Shown: positions 38,872-49,755 of the stretch, one piece after another
Numbering within the stretch: position 1 is the stretch's first letter
Layout of the letters: each line of letters begins with the position of its first letter
NCBI GenBank assembly: GCA_001630475.1
Contig: KV419412.1
Span: forward strand, 270,867 to 334,866
Direction: 5' to 3'
Source: Sistotremastrum niveocremeum HHB9708
Taxonomy: Eukaryota > Basidiomycota > Agaricomycetes > Sistotremastrales > Sistotremastraceae
DNA length: 64,000 nucleotides
The notes under the pieces: generated by a model
Told to the model about the DNA's origin: nothing
The model's input: the letters and a program-made list of their open reading frames with translations, nothing else
Database searches by the model: none
Position numbers and translations under genes: made by a program

Positions 38872-40888
38872 ATGTGGCGGTCGGCTTTTGCCGAACCCTC
38901 GATGCCCAAGGATCCAGAGACAGCGGGTCAACAAGATGCCCCTCATACGCTAATCCCTTTCCTGCAGTCGCAGTCTCAGACAGCTCTCACACGACTGTAT
39001 ACACGGCCTTCATCATGTTTGGCTATCTTCAGGTTATTGCCCACGTCTGGATCTGGATCTCTGGATGACAGCTGACCGACGACGTCTTAGACTGCTTGGG
39101 CCCATAGAACGGCAAATTGTGATGAGTCTGCTTTGGTTAGAGGGCCCCATAGCTTCACAGACGTTGAACGCATGGGTAACCAAAGAGGGAAGAAAGTGCG
39201 TCCATCTATATCTCTTTGGTTGGCAAACGTTCAAAGTGGCATTTTCAGACCTTATGGGACCGCCCTTGACACCCTCTCAAAAATACAAATTCTTCCTAAT
39301 CCTGGGACTAGGATGCTTCTCAATCCGAACTTCAAAGCGAGCTTCAGGATGGCGCTCACTGGAGGAGGAGATTTGAACAGTTTTGGGGTGCCGTATGTCA
39401 GTTCCAAGGAAAAAGACGCAGAGCGTGACGGGGCCGGAGACAAGAAATTCGGGCCCAACTTGGAACATCTCGACAGTTACGCTTTAGAAAGATGGGAGGT
39501 GCGTCCAACTATCACTTTTCATCCGGCCCAATTGAAAGATCATGATAGACAATACTGCACTACATGGTGTCCTCAGGCACCGACAGTACACCGCAACGGC
39601 CGTCTGCGGGTGTTCTGTACCTTTTGCAGAGAAGTGGATTAATGCAGCCTCTGCCAAGCCCGTCAGGATACTCCACCGCTTCGTCCCGCAAAACGTCTCA
39701 GCTGCAAATCTCGTCTCTTGGCTTTCAGTTCCTGCTTCATACCCCTCATGAGCAATTATGGGAACTTTTGCTTCAATATCTAAAGATGGTTGAGGTGCGT
39801 CGGAAATATAATCCATCCACCCCTTTTCTCACATCGAATCGCAGGAACGTCAGATGGATCTCGTCGAAGTTCTGAACTTCCTGTTTATGCTCAGTACAAT
39901 GGACCTAGGCCGGGTATGATTCAGCATTACACATGCGTCTTCTTCACTCACGGGCACATCTTAAAGGAGTATTCACCAGACAATCTAACTCAAACCCAAC
40001 TGGTGATGTTGGAAGACTTGCGAGATTATGGACTCATATGGCAACGCAAAGTAGGCTTCTCACATGCATATGTTGGCTTCGCTCATCGAGGCGTTAGTCA
40101 TCCTCGAAGCGGTTCTCTCCCACACGGCTAGCGACGACTCTCACTTCCTCTACGCCCTTGCTTCCCAGTTCTGGGGGTGGAAATACGGGTCCTCAAGGCT
40201 TCATCATCCTGGAAACCAACTACCGGTTGTACGCGTACACCGGTTCGCCACGAATCCGATGGAGACAAGTATATGGCTAATGACGTTCATCAGATAACCC
40301 TTTACAGATCGCTGTCTTGAATTTATTCGTGCACTTGAAATCGCGTTATCCAAATCTCGTCGTTGGCTCTATCACGCGGGACAGCGTGAGAAAGGCACTC
40401 AACAATGGGATCCGCGCCGATCAAGTTCGTGCAAATGTCTAGCTTCGAGGCCCACTAATAATGTTTCCCTGAGTAGATCATCTCGTACCTCGTCACACAT
40501 GCGCACCCCCAAATGAGAAGAAACGTAAGTCCCTTATTGATTATGTATTCTGTCGAATTAGGTATAACATATCTATGATATCAGAACCCTCTACTTCCAG
40601 TGACTGTCCAAGATCAGATCCGACTCTGGGAATTGGAGAAGAATCGCTTGAAATCCGCCGATGGTAAATTCTTCACCCTCTTCGATTCCGAACTGAACAC
40701 CCTCTATAGGGTATCTTTATACGAACTTCGCCGCCCAAGCCGATTATCAGGTTGTTCTTGACTATGCGAAGCAGATTGGTGTCGTTCTATGGGAGAATTC
40801 TGTCAAACGTTGCTTCTTTGCCAGTGCTGAAGGACATTCTAACATTCGAGGGTTCATTGAGAGACGATCGAAAGACGAACAGATGTGA
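38872..40888 (+). CDS. TFB2: TFIIH core subunit Tfb2 (p52)
   Basis: Core TFIIH subunit that anchors and stimulates the XPB/Ssl2 ATPase in transcription and nucleotide-excision repair. ATG 38872 gives [14 protein letters not shown] and then [40 protein letters not shown] and [11 protein letters not shown]. Middle exons give [40 protein letters not shown] and [20 protein letters not shown]. The C-terminal part contains [60 protein letters not shown] and [13 protein letters not shown]. After an intron of about 47 bp, [20 protein letters not shown] and [20 protein letters not shown] give the Tfb5-binding module, ending at TGA 40886-40888. Confidence 0.92.
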
Positions 40889-41144
40889 TGCGCAATCTTA
40901 GATCGACGAGGACGATCGTGTCAGGCTTGACATGCACCAGAGAACCTTGGCCGAAGTAAGAACCATTCTTTCACACTTCCGTACAGGGGCACGCCATATC
41001 AGCATTGGTACGATCGCTTTCGGACAATCGTGGGTCCTTCATGGATCATTCTGAACTGGGACGCATGGTGATTATGAATGGGGGTGTTTACTGGGGTATG
41101 GAGTAGGCGCCGGCCGAGTTCTGCAACACTGTTCAATGTTGCTG
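40889..41144. other. Convergent intergenic region
   Basis: About 250 bp between the TFB2 and peptidyl-tRNA hydrolase stop codons; nothing seen. Confidence 0.5.
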
Positions 41145-41937
41145 CTATTCGCCCTTTCTGATTGACCGCGCTCGCTTCACCTCTGCTCTCATGCCTTTTC
41201 CCAGACGCCGACGTGCTTTCTCTTGTTGTATATAACCTCTGATACGCTCTAGTTTCTCCGCCGAAGGTTCTTTCTTGATAACTGAGGACGCGGCGCTCAA
41301 AATTAGGGCATGTAACTTGATCGATGTGTGTAATGAGTAGTAGTATAAACGTATACAATTGAAACGGGTGACAGACCTTGGAGAGGCAGTCATCCACGTT
41401 TTGTGACTGAGAACGATGAACCATAGATGTGATCAAAAGCGAGTTACTCGAATGCACGAAGGCTGGCTAAATCAACTACTTAGTAGCGTGTGAAGAGGTT
41501 GGGGGACACTCACGCTTCGTTTGAGGATCTCATGTGCCCAGAGTGGAATCCAATTTACAGAAATGAGGCATCGGACAGTGGCTTTAGAATTCACTTTGTT
41601 AACGTTCTATGATATGATCAGCAACCCAATTCTTCTGGTAGACCGACTTGCTGCGGTAATAAAGAAGGAAACGAGTGCAAACCTGTCCACCAGGCCCTGA
41701 GCTCCGAGAAAACGAGAGTTCGACGTCGTCTCTAGTAATGGTCGCATCTCGAAAGCTAGCTATCCACCGGGTTGCTTCTTCCTTCTCTTGAGATGTTGCC
41801 AAGGATGTAAGTCGAGGAGCTAGTGGAAGCGCATGACGTCCCAGGACACGTGCAGATGTGCAGAAATGAAGCACAGGAAAAGGCGATAGGACTTGTTTAG
41901 AACGCAATGTTAACCAAGGCGCCGTAAGCCGGTGCAT
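41145..41937 (-). CDS. Mitochondrial GGQ-domain peptidyl-tRNA hydrolase (ICT1/Pth4 type)
   Basis: Codon-independent release factor that frees stalled peptidyl-tRNA on mitochondrial ribosomes. ATG 41937 opens an Arg/Ser-rich presequence (MHRLTAPWLTLRSKQVLSPF). The GGQ motif is in VELSFSRSSGPGGQ, split by an intron from NVNKVNSKATVRCLISVNW. PLWAHEILKRS follows, then LLITSMVHRSQSQNVDDCLS, KLHALILSAASSVIKKEPSA and the basic C-terminal tail (RARSIRKGE) that enters the ribosomal mRNA channel in ICT1. It ends at 41145. All parts of the family are present, with three introns. Confidence 0.88.
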
Positions 41938-41985
41938 ACCCAGCGTCCCAGACTGCGCTCGGCGCTCTTCAGACAGCCAAAGAGA

Positions 41986-42796
41986 TCAAGCGGATTGTCT
42001 GGAGAGTGAAAGGCTGAGAGCAGCACATCCAAAAAGGAAGACAACGCTCTGAACACGTTGATGTCTGGCTTGAAGTTGGATGACGGTGGTAGCTCTTGAC
42101 GAGCGCTTGAGAACAATGGAGGAAAAATAAAATCGGACGAAAGTCGTTATCACCGCAGTTTCATCTCCGAGAACCCCGTGTAAGCTTATCACCGAAAATG
42201 CCCGGGAACTGGGCGCGACTGCCTCGAGTTGTTGAGGGGCCGCAATATTTCTCTTGTTAATGAAGACGATCCCAAAATTGAAGATTGAAATATCTCCCGT
42301 CTCATTTCGGTACGTTCCTGAATGTGATTTAGCGTCCGAGTCGAAAGTCAAAGATGCTGTGTGATCTCCGAGACTCCGAGTTACCGCCAGATTTTCAGCT
42401 TTCAATTGTTGAACTTTGAATGAGCCAGCTGGTCCAGGTTTTCCTGATATGATGCACCGAGTACAACCGAAGCGTTACAGGGTCTGTTAGCAGCGCATGG
42501 TACTGTGGATCGGTCCAGAACCTGCTCCTGGTTGCCCGTTCATACTAGACTTGGGCGACTTCTTTCTTGAACTTCCTTGAACGGGGCCAACATCCTGACT
42601 CCTGAGGCTTCTTCTAAGAATTTCGACTGAGACGTCTACAAGGGCGAGTTCGGTGATTCCAAGGTGGCTGTTACCTCCACCGATCTTAGCCTCGACACGC
42701 AGAAAATTCAACTACTGTATTCTTGGCCGTTGGTTTGGAGCTATGACCCAACTTGGTCTCTCAAGTTACCTTTTCTCGGGAAGAAAAATTCCGCAT
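41986..42796 (-). other. Possible uncharacterised gene upstream of the ICT1-like gene
   Basis: An ATG at 42796 (MRNFSSREK) can be spliced through a GTAACT donor to a frame reading LNFLRVEAKIGGGNSHLGIT and ELALVDVSVEILRRSLRSQ. A further frame from about 42405 reads AVTRSLGDHTASLTFDSDAK. The sequence looks protein-like, but I cannot connect the parts with confidence and recognise no family. Confidence 0.3.
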
Positions 42797-44284
42797 TCTC
42801 GACTCATATATTGAGCTCCTGATCAACAGCTCATGATCAGTACGCGTGGTGGTATGCTTTAGATGTTATGCCGCTATGAGCGATGCTTGTTGGGATGTCG
42901 AGAGCTTTCATTTCCCTTGCGAGATATTAAGGCTGTCACTTTTCCTTGAAGTGTCAGGATACGCACTCCTTGTGGACCGAGAAGTTTGGCTTCGGGGCTC
43001 TTGTCACAGATTTACGCGGCTCTTCCTGATAAGCGCCTCGGTTCTTCATTCATATTGAAGGCACACGGTTTTTAAAACTGACATCTGTAACAGCTTGAAG
43101 TCAATACGCATATTACATTCACACAAAGCTCCTGGATTCTCAAGCCTCTCTTCGCCCCATTTCAGATCGCGTCCCCAACTGGTTTGGAAAGTTCCGGACT
43201 GAATTACTCAATGGCGCCGTCCCCGAGAAACGTCAAGTTCTGTCGCGCCATTCAGTGCACGGGTGTTACCATTCGGACCTAGGGACGGTCAGTTCTCTGG
43301 GAGAGAGATTTGCCAGCTCGTACGTCAACCGGAAGTTACCCTGGGAATTCGACTTTGAGCCAGTTATGCTACGCAGAGATCTACAGTTAGCGCGCAAGAT
43401 TTACGGTGAATTCCCTGACTCTTGGTTCGTTCCTGGACGTATTAGGATATCCATAAATTGGGCGGCTTCATAGCTGGCTTCTTACACACTGCTGCGGTAT
43501 GGTGTATCGTCGGGACGTAGACAAATTGCATATGATTAAGGACGAACATATGGAAATCTAGTCAAGGTTCATAGAGGCTAGTTACATGCTAGATGTGATA
43601 GAAAGTTATGAAAATGAGCATGACAGCGACTAAGTCACTCTGACAGACTTCACCCTTATATTCCGGCAATCGAGCCGTTATCTGTATAAACATCAAATGG
43701 TTACGTGGACGTATTGCCTGTTAACAACCTCTTTGAATAGTAATTAACTGAGCCTCGATGAAGTTACACGTACAACGTCCTGAATATAAATAGATCAAAC
43801 GTGCCTCGACGTTTTAGAGGATCCGAACAACCCTTTAGCAAAGGAGGACAACAACATATATATCGCATCGTCTACATAGGCTTCTCCAACCAGGTTGCAA
43901 CGAAATTGATTGGGTTCAAAGCCTTATTAGGTATGTCTCAGCTAAAATAAAAAGGTCGCCACTCGGGAAGGCGAACCAAATTGAAGTACAATGCCGATGG
44001 GTCAATTCCTTGGCCCTGAATTTTTCTTCACACATCCAAAGAAAAATGGATATTCCAACATCCAACATCTAAGTCGTACAATGAGCCGTATCCAATAGAC
44101 CTTCACCCAGTTCTCAGGCGCAACATGTAGCGCGCTTACTAGCTGTCTCCGATAGGGCCGAATCTCGGCCGACGATTATGTAAGCGCTTTTTGTTCCCGT
44201 CGTCACGGTCTGGTGAGAGTTGGAGCTGACCTCATGGCATGCACGCAAGGCCGGACTTTGCACTCGCTGCCTTGTGCGATCTCC
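42797..44284. other. Intergenic, no gene recognised
   Basis: A plus-strand frame at 43255-43473 contains LPWEFDFEPVMLRRDLQLAR but has no partner exons. From 43480 to 44200 the DNA is AT-richer and without coding signal. Confidence 0.4.
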
Positions 44285-45124
44285 ATGACCTCTAGACTAT
44301 TCCTTTGGCTCCCACTATGGCTTTCCATGTACTCATCCTTGGTGGCAGCTTACTACCAGGTCCCACCCACAGGCTGTACGTCCACAGACCATCATACTCT
44401 CGAAACTTTATTCATTCATAAACCGTACAGACGCTAGTATGACCCACTATGACTTGCCGTTGAACGATATTGCAGCTTGTGGCTGCACCGGAGCGTCAAC
44501 GCACTTTCCTACTGCTGCTATTGCCCAAATAGCCTATGGATCCACTGATCAATATGGCCCTTCGTGCGGCGTATGCTTCAACTTGACCTTATTAAATGCT
44601 CCGTTGAGCAACCCACCTTTCTTTCCGGATACGAATCCAAGCATTGTGGTGAAAGTGACGGATTTATGTCCTGCGATTTCAGAATGGTGTAATGCCACTG
44701 TGGGGCATCCGAATCCGTGCGTCCATTCTTCTTCCTCTTTCTCGTTTCAGGAAGTTGACTGAACAAACGTGAACTGTGTAGATTTGGGCATCTGATTAAC
44801 TTTGACCTGGCTTATCCTTCACCGGCTGTCCCGTCCTCATTTTTCCCTCAAAACGTATCTGAATACGGTTCGTGTTACCTATCCGCACCGAACTCACTCA
44901 TACTCACTACATTGATGCCAGGTTACACTGACTTCGGCGTCTGGAATATCTCTTATGAAATTGTTACCTGTACACCCAATTGGGCCGGTTCGTCAACTCC
45001 GGCTGCGATGGGAAGTGTGACCAACCTCGGCGATAGCGTGTGTTGTCCTGGAGATGTAACTGTATGTCCTCCGTCTCAGATTTTCAACGAACCTCTCTTC
45101 CTGACTGTGCTCTCAGTCGAATAA
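44285..45124 (+). CDS. Secreted GH45/expansin-like double-psi beta-barrel protein
   Basis: Plant-cell-wall-acting protein of the GH45 (subfamily C)/loosenin-expansin group. ATG 44285 gives a signal peptide (MTSRLFLWLPLWLSMYSSLV). Exon 2 starts ASMTHYDLPLNDIAACGCTG, then AIAQIAYGSTDQYGPSCGVC with FNLTLLNAPL, and VVKVTDLCPAISEWCNAT; the Asp of VTDLCP corresponds to the acid of Phanerochaete Cel45A. After introns, FGHLINFDLAYPSPAVPSSF and YGYTDFGVWNISYEIVTCTP complete the barrel, with SVTNLGDSVCCPGDVTVCP at the end. Many Cys suit an extracellular protein. Whether it hydrolyses cellulose or only loosens it cannot be told from sequence. Confidence 0.85.
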
Positions 45125-47056
45125 TACATGCCCGTCCTTTTCGGAAAGCAGCAATACAGCGCCGTACGTTCCCGACCCACATATGACATTACCCATTATC
45201 TGACACACGTCCTAGACCCAATACTGGAACGACAGAGGGCGCTAGTCTTCCCTCCCTCTCTCATAACGGTCAAATCGCTCTCGGAGTTATTATTTCTGCC
45301 ATTGGGCTTTTTATTTTCGGATTATTGGGATATTATTTGTATCACCTTTGCCATATAGTGAGGAAGGCCTAGAGTGTAGAGTCCCGGTCACAGATCTTGT
45401 CGTCATTGTTATCATTATTCTCCGGATCGAAATTGTACAATGCAAGGAATGCCTATCGTGTTTGTCTCGATGAACCTGCTTGCTGATGATCAGACGTAAT
45501 CGGTCGCTACCAAAGAAAACGCCGTAGTTGTGGCATCAAGTCGCGGAGTCAATTCGTTGTATAAAAAGGAACGCGTGACGAGGCCGCCCAATGGAACGAG
45601 CGCAGCTCCCGGAGGTCGGGTGGCTTCTGCATTTGACTCGGATGCAGTGGACAAATCAGGGTTGTCAATGCAAAGGGGTTGGCAGAGTAGAAAATGCTTG
45701 TGAAAGATCTGCATCCTCTTCTTGTCGGTAACGCAATGGTAGTCATCGGTAGACGTGCTTTAAAGATCCGGGAAGAAAAGAAATCGCAGTCTTTCACATC
45801 AAGGACGACATGGGAAGTGGTCGAATAGGCGTCCAAGGAGACACTGACATTGCGCATAGAGGAGCGTATGAATGCAGTGCTTTGATGAGTCGCATTCTTA
45901 GTTGATCGGCGCGGAACAGACAATCCGGCGCCGCTGGGATAGTATGCAGCGCTGAGCTTGATGTTGTACAGGGAAGAAAGATGTCTTCTTTATGGGTTTC
46001 ATTCTTCGAGACAATGATGATTTGTGATAGGAAGCGATAACGCTTCACCAGGCTGATGATCGGCGGTTTCACAGTAGCGCCAGGGGAAGAGGATGGCTTG
46101 CTTCATTAATCAAATGAGAGTGGCACCAACCAGTACAGGGCTCGAATCTTCAGAAGCCAAAAGCCAGACCCTCGTCCGAGCCGGGAGAGAGAGAAACAAA
46201 ATAGTAGGTGGCGACAGAAAGTTGGCTGACAGTGTGCAATAAGCTGCGTTCAATGTCTATACTCGAGTAGCAGAGTGGCACAGTTCATCAGATGTTATGG
46301 TAGATCCTGCGTAGCCTAGCGTTGACGACTGTTTTGAAAGGAGAGTTGACAGTGATCTTAGCTGCTAATAAAAAAAGCTTAGATGAGATCATTGGTCCAA
46401 ATCTCGATGCTTAGGCACATTATCGCACAGTTCATGTTGACCGAAATCGACATATCATGGTCAGAGCTTTCGAGGGGAACGTGTTCGTCAAGAGAAGAAA
46501 ATTGCTTCCGTTCACCGACATGCACGTCCGAGTTGGCGCCGCTGCAGCCGAATGCCCGTCGTCGTCGTCGTCGATAAACTGTACCATTGTATCTCATCAG
46601 TCATCGCCGATCAATGCCTCTATGCAGACTTAGAAGAGAATGAATCCTTACCTTCACCGACTTTCAGATCCAACCGTCGCTCGAACTTGAAGAGGATAGG
46701 GAATCAAGAAGCAGTTCTGCATGCTGCACTCGTTCGCTCCTATCACATTCCGCGGCGAATCTATTGCCGTCCAGAATAATCTGCAATCAGTGGGAAAGCG
46801 GAATAGCAACGGACCTCAGGAAGGTGATGGAGCATATAGCTCGTGGCACACACGCTCGAATACGGCAAGTCCGACTCACGCTGCTCTACTATCTCAATGA
46901 ACTCATATCCTCTGCTTTCCACGTTCTTGGATAACCGATCAGACGGACTCACACTTGACTTGGCTTATCATTTGGAGCATGGAGTCCCGAGTCCCGAGCA
47001 GAGATAACTGCTCTCTTGTTACCCACCAAGTACTATAGCGAATTACGACTGAAGAA
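45125..47056. other. Intergenic, no gene recognised
   Basis: Minus-strand frames between 45490 and 46072 (such as PPGAALVPLGGLVTRSFLYN) have no family match. A short CGT repeat at about 46556-46572 gives an artificial Arg run. The last 200-250 bp are promoter shared in sequence with the second formamidase copy at 63560-63744. Confidence 0.4.
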
Positions 47057-49606
47057 ATGGCAACCAAAGCGAATTCGAATGCTCATCCAACCATCATCAA
47101 GGTCAGTCTATGTCTTGCGCGATGTCATCTCCGATTTATTTGATTTTCTTAGGTCGATCCCTTCATGTGAGCTCATCTTTCTCGACTACGTCGGGTGAAC
47201 ATCTACTGAACGACTCTTCGTGCACGAATCCAGTCCTGCACACGAACAAAAGGGCATCCACAACCGCTGGCAGTCAGTGTAACCTATATCCTATCAAAGC
47301 TACAAGTCTAAGGTCGTTCTTGCAGCCCCGATATCCCACCTTTCGCAACGGTGAAACCAGGCGAGGTACGCATTCCAATTCTGATCGTCGATCTTCGAAT
47401 GTCCAATCTCATGAAACTTTTTCATCTAGGTCTTCAAAGTGGAATGCGTCGGTATGGATGCCCCACATCCGAATTCTGGATCCAGCTAACTTCGTCGCTA
47501 GACTGGACTGGCGCGCAGATCGGAAACAATGACAGTGAGTATCAATCGATACATACTGAGGTCTAATCTAACCCATCGCACGTACAGACAGTGACGACGT
47601 TCGCGACGTCGATCTTCATTCGGTACATAATCTGAGTGGACCGGTTGCGGTTGAGGGTGCCGAACCAGGCGACTGTCTAGTCGTTGATATTCTTGATGGT
47701 ACGTACTTGTTCACTGTGATACTGCATCTGAAGCAACTGACATTGTGCTGACAGTCACTCCATTCGAAAAGATGCCTTGGGGATATACCGTACGTCATTG
47801 CTCTCGATCTCATGGCGTCGCTGATCGATGGCGTACACGTAGGGTATCTTCGAGCTGAACAACGGTGGCGGTCTTTTTGGTCAGTTCCTCCTCGTGTTCA
47901 TTCTCATCTTTGTCCTCACTCTGATGAATTCCAACAGCGAAAGAATTCCAGAGCAGAGCTTGCAAAGCCATCTGGGACTTCGAAGGTCGGACTGCGCTTC
48001 ACCTGCTCTCATATTGAACAGTATCCTCATGCTGCATATCGTCTCTCCCTTTACAGGCATCTACGCGACATCGCGACACATCCCCGGCGTCCGCTTCGCC
48101 GGCGTCTCCCACCCCGGACTCATGTACGTCCCCCCATACTTTCCCCCTCCTTTCTTCCTCCTCTCATCCCTACGATGTAGTGGCACAGCTCCCTCCACCG
48201 AGCTCCTAGCGCAATGGAACAAACGCGAAGGCGAGCTCATCGCCGACCACCCCGGCGCCGTTCCAGCCGTTGCATTCCCTCCCGATCCGCAAGGGGCATA
48301 TCTCGGACAAGATGTCTCTGATGAGATTAGGGAGAAGTTTGCGAGGGAGGGTGCGAGGACTATTCCGGGGAGAGAACATGGTGGGAACTGTGATGTAAGT
48401 CTCTTCATCATTTTGATCGTGAGTGAAGATTGGTTATTGATTCGGATGTTGTCTTGTAGATTAAGAATCTCTCGAAGTATGTCGATGCTATACGCGCGGG
48501 AGTAGTTGCTTATCGTTGCGCGCCGATGTAGAGGCTCGAGATGTTACTTCCCCGTTTTCGTTAAGGGTGCAAATCTCTCAGTCGGCGACCTTCACTTCTC
48601 CCAAGGCGACGTACGTACTCCATCATCCTTTCCTCTACGATAATCTGACTACCGTCTAGGGCGAAGTAAGTCCAACCACCAGTCGTAATCAAGCTACTCT
48701 CTAACAATATTACAGATGTCGTTCTGCGGTGCCATCGAAATGGTACGACTCTATATCGGTGCTCGGTCCGAAACTTCCTGATCGAGACCGAATCAATAGG
48801 CGGGCATCATCACGTTCAAATGCAGCATCATCAAGAACGGGATCGAGAAATTCGCACTCAAGCAACCTATATTCCTCCCTTCGCCTATCGACCCTTTGTA
48901 CTCCGCGAAGGTGTGTTCGACATCAATGGCTTGATCGACGAGATCTAATGCCATTATGGTTTAGCTCGTCTTCGAAGGCATTAGCGTTGACTACCGTATG
49001 TCCTATAAAGTTATCATGACATATCGAGACTGAAAGTCGGCTGTAGACGGAGATGGAAAACAATACAACATGGACGCGTACGTATCCCTTCAAACGTTCA
49101 AGCGCAAATCTCACGAGCGGATTGCAGGACCGTCGCATACAAGCAAGCCGCGTTGAACGCCATCGCATATCTCCAGAAAGTATGTTTCGACTTTGATCTT
49201 CGCCTTACGTCATCATGCTCACTGTTCACTTTCCAGGTCGGATACAGTACGTCCGCCTTATCTTGAACTACACCACATGCACTTACGACATGACCGCAGC
49301 TCGCGAACAAGCTTACTTACTGCTCTCTGCGGCGCCGATCGAAAGTCATGTCGGAGCAGTCGTCGTACGTTCCCTTCTCGCCTTCCGTACACCTCCATCG
49401 ACTGACTCTTGTCGCTTTATAGGATTCTCCAAATGCTTGTGTCACGCTTGCGCTCCCTCTTGGGATCTTTGATCATGTCAGTCCCTCATATATCTTTGCA
49501 GTCATTGTATACTCATGCAATACTGTAGGATATTCTGCCAAAGCCGGATGGATTGGAGAAACATAACTTTGGACAGTGCGCAATCCGCAGTGATGGTATT
49601 CTTTGA
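47057..49606 (+). CDS. Formamidase (FmdA/AmdA acetamidase-formamidase family)
   Basis: Cytosolic enzyme that hydrolyses formamide to formate and ammonia, used for nitrogen scavenging. ATG 47057 gives MATKANSNAHPTIIK, then VDPFIPAHEQKGIHNRWHPD, IPPFATVKPGEVFKVECVDW and TGAQIGNNDSDDVRDVDLH. GPVAVEGAEPGDCLVVDILD follows. Then come PFEKMPWGYT, GIFELNNGGG, IPGVRFAGVSHPGLIGTAPS, GARTIPGREHGGNCDIKNLS and FPVFVKGANLSVGDLHFSQG. MSFCGAIEMAGIITFKCSII, FALKQPIFLPSPIDPLYSAK and EQAYLLLSAAPIESHVGAVV complete the fold. It ends FGQCAIRSDGIL at TGA 49604-49606. The gene is extremely intron-rich (around 20), including a six-nucleotide exon. A decayed second copy begins at 63745. Confidence 0.92.
48660..48665 (+). 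other. Six-nucleotide micro-exon of the formamidase gene
   Basis: GGCGAA between acceptor GTCTAG and donor GTAAGT encodes Gly-Glu, joining HFSQGD to MSFCGAIEM. Both flanking splice sites are consensus and the joined protein matches the family pattern. Confidence 0.7.
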
Positions 49607-49755
49607 GTAGTTTGGAATGGAAGTAAAGAATCTAAAAGACAGAAAGGAGATGGGTGCAAAGAATGTTGTGGATGTAGGATTGATAGAGTCAACAAGTTGA
49701 TGTGCAAATGTCATGATCATATTGGTAATATATCTATCAATACTGGTAGCAAAAC

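Noticed and set aside
46552-46577. Arg-run protein frame
   Set aside because: Produced by a short CGT repeat, not by a coding gene.
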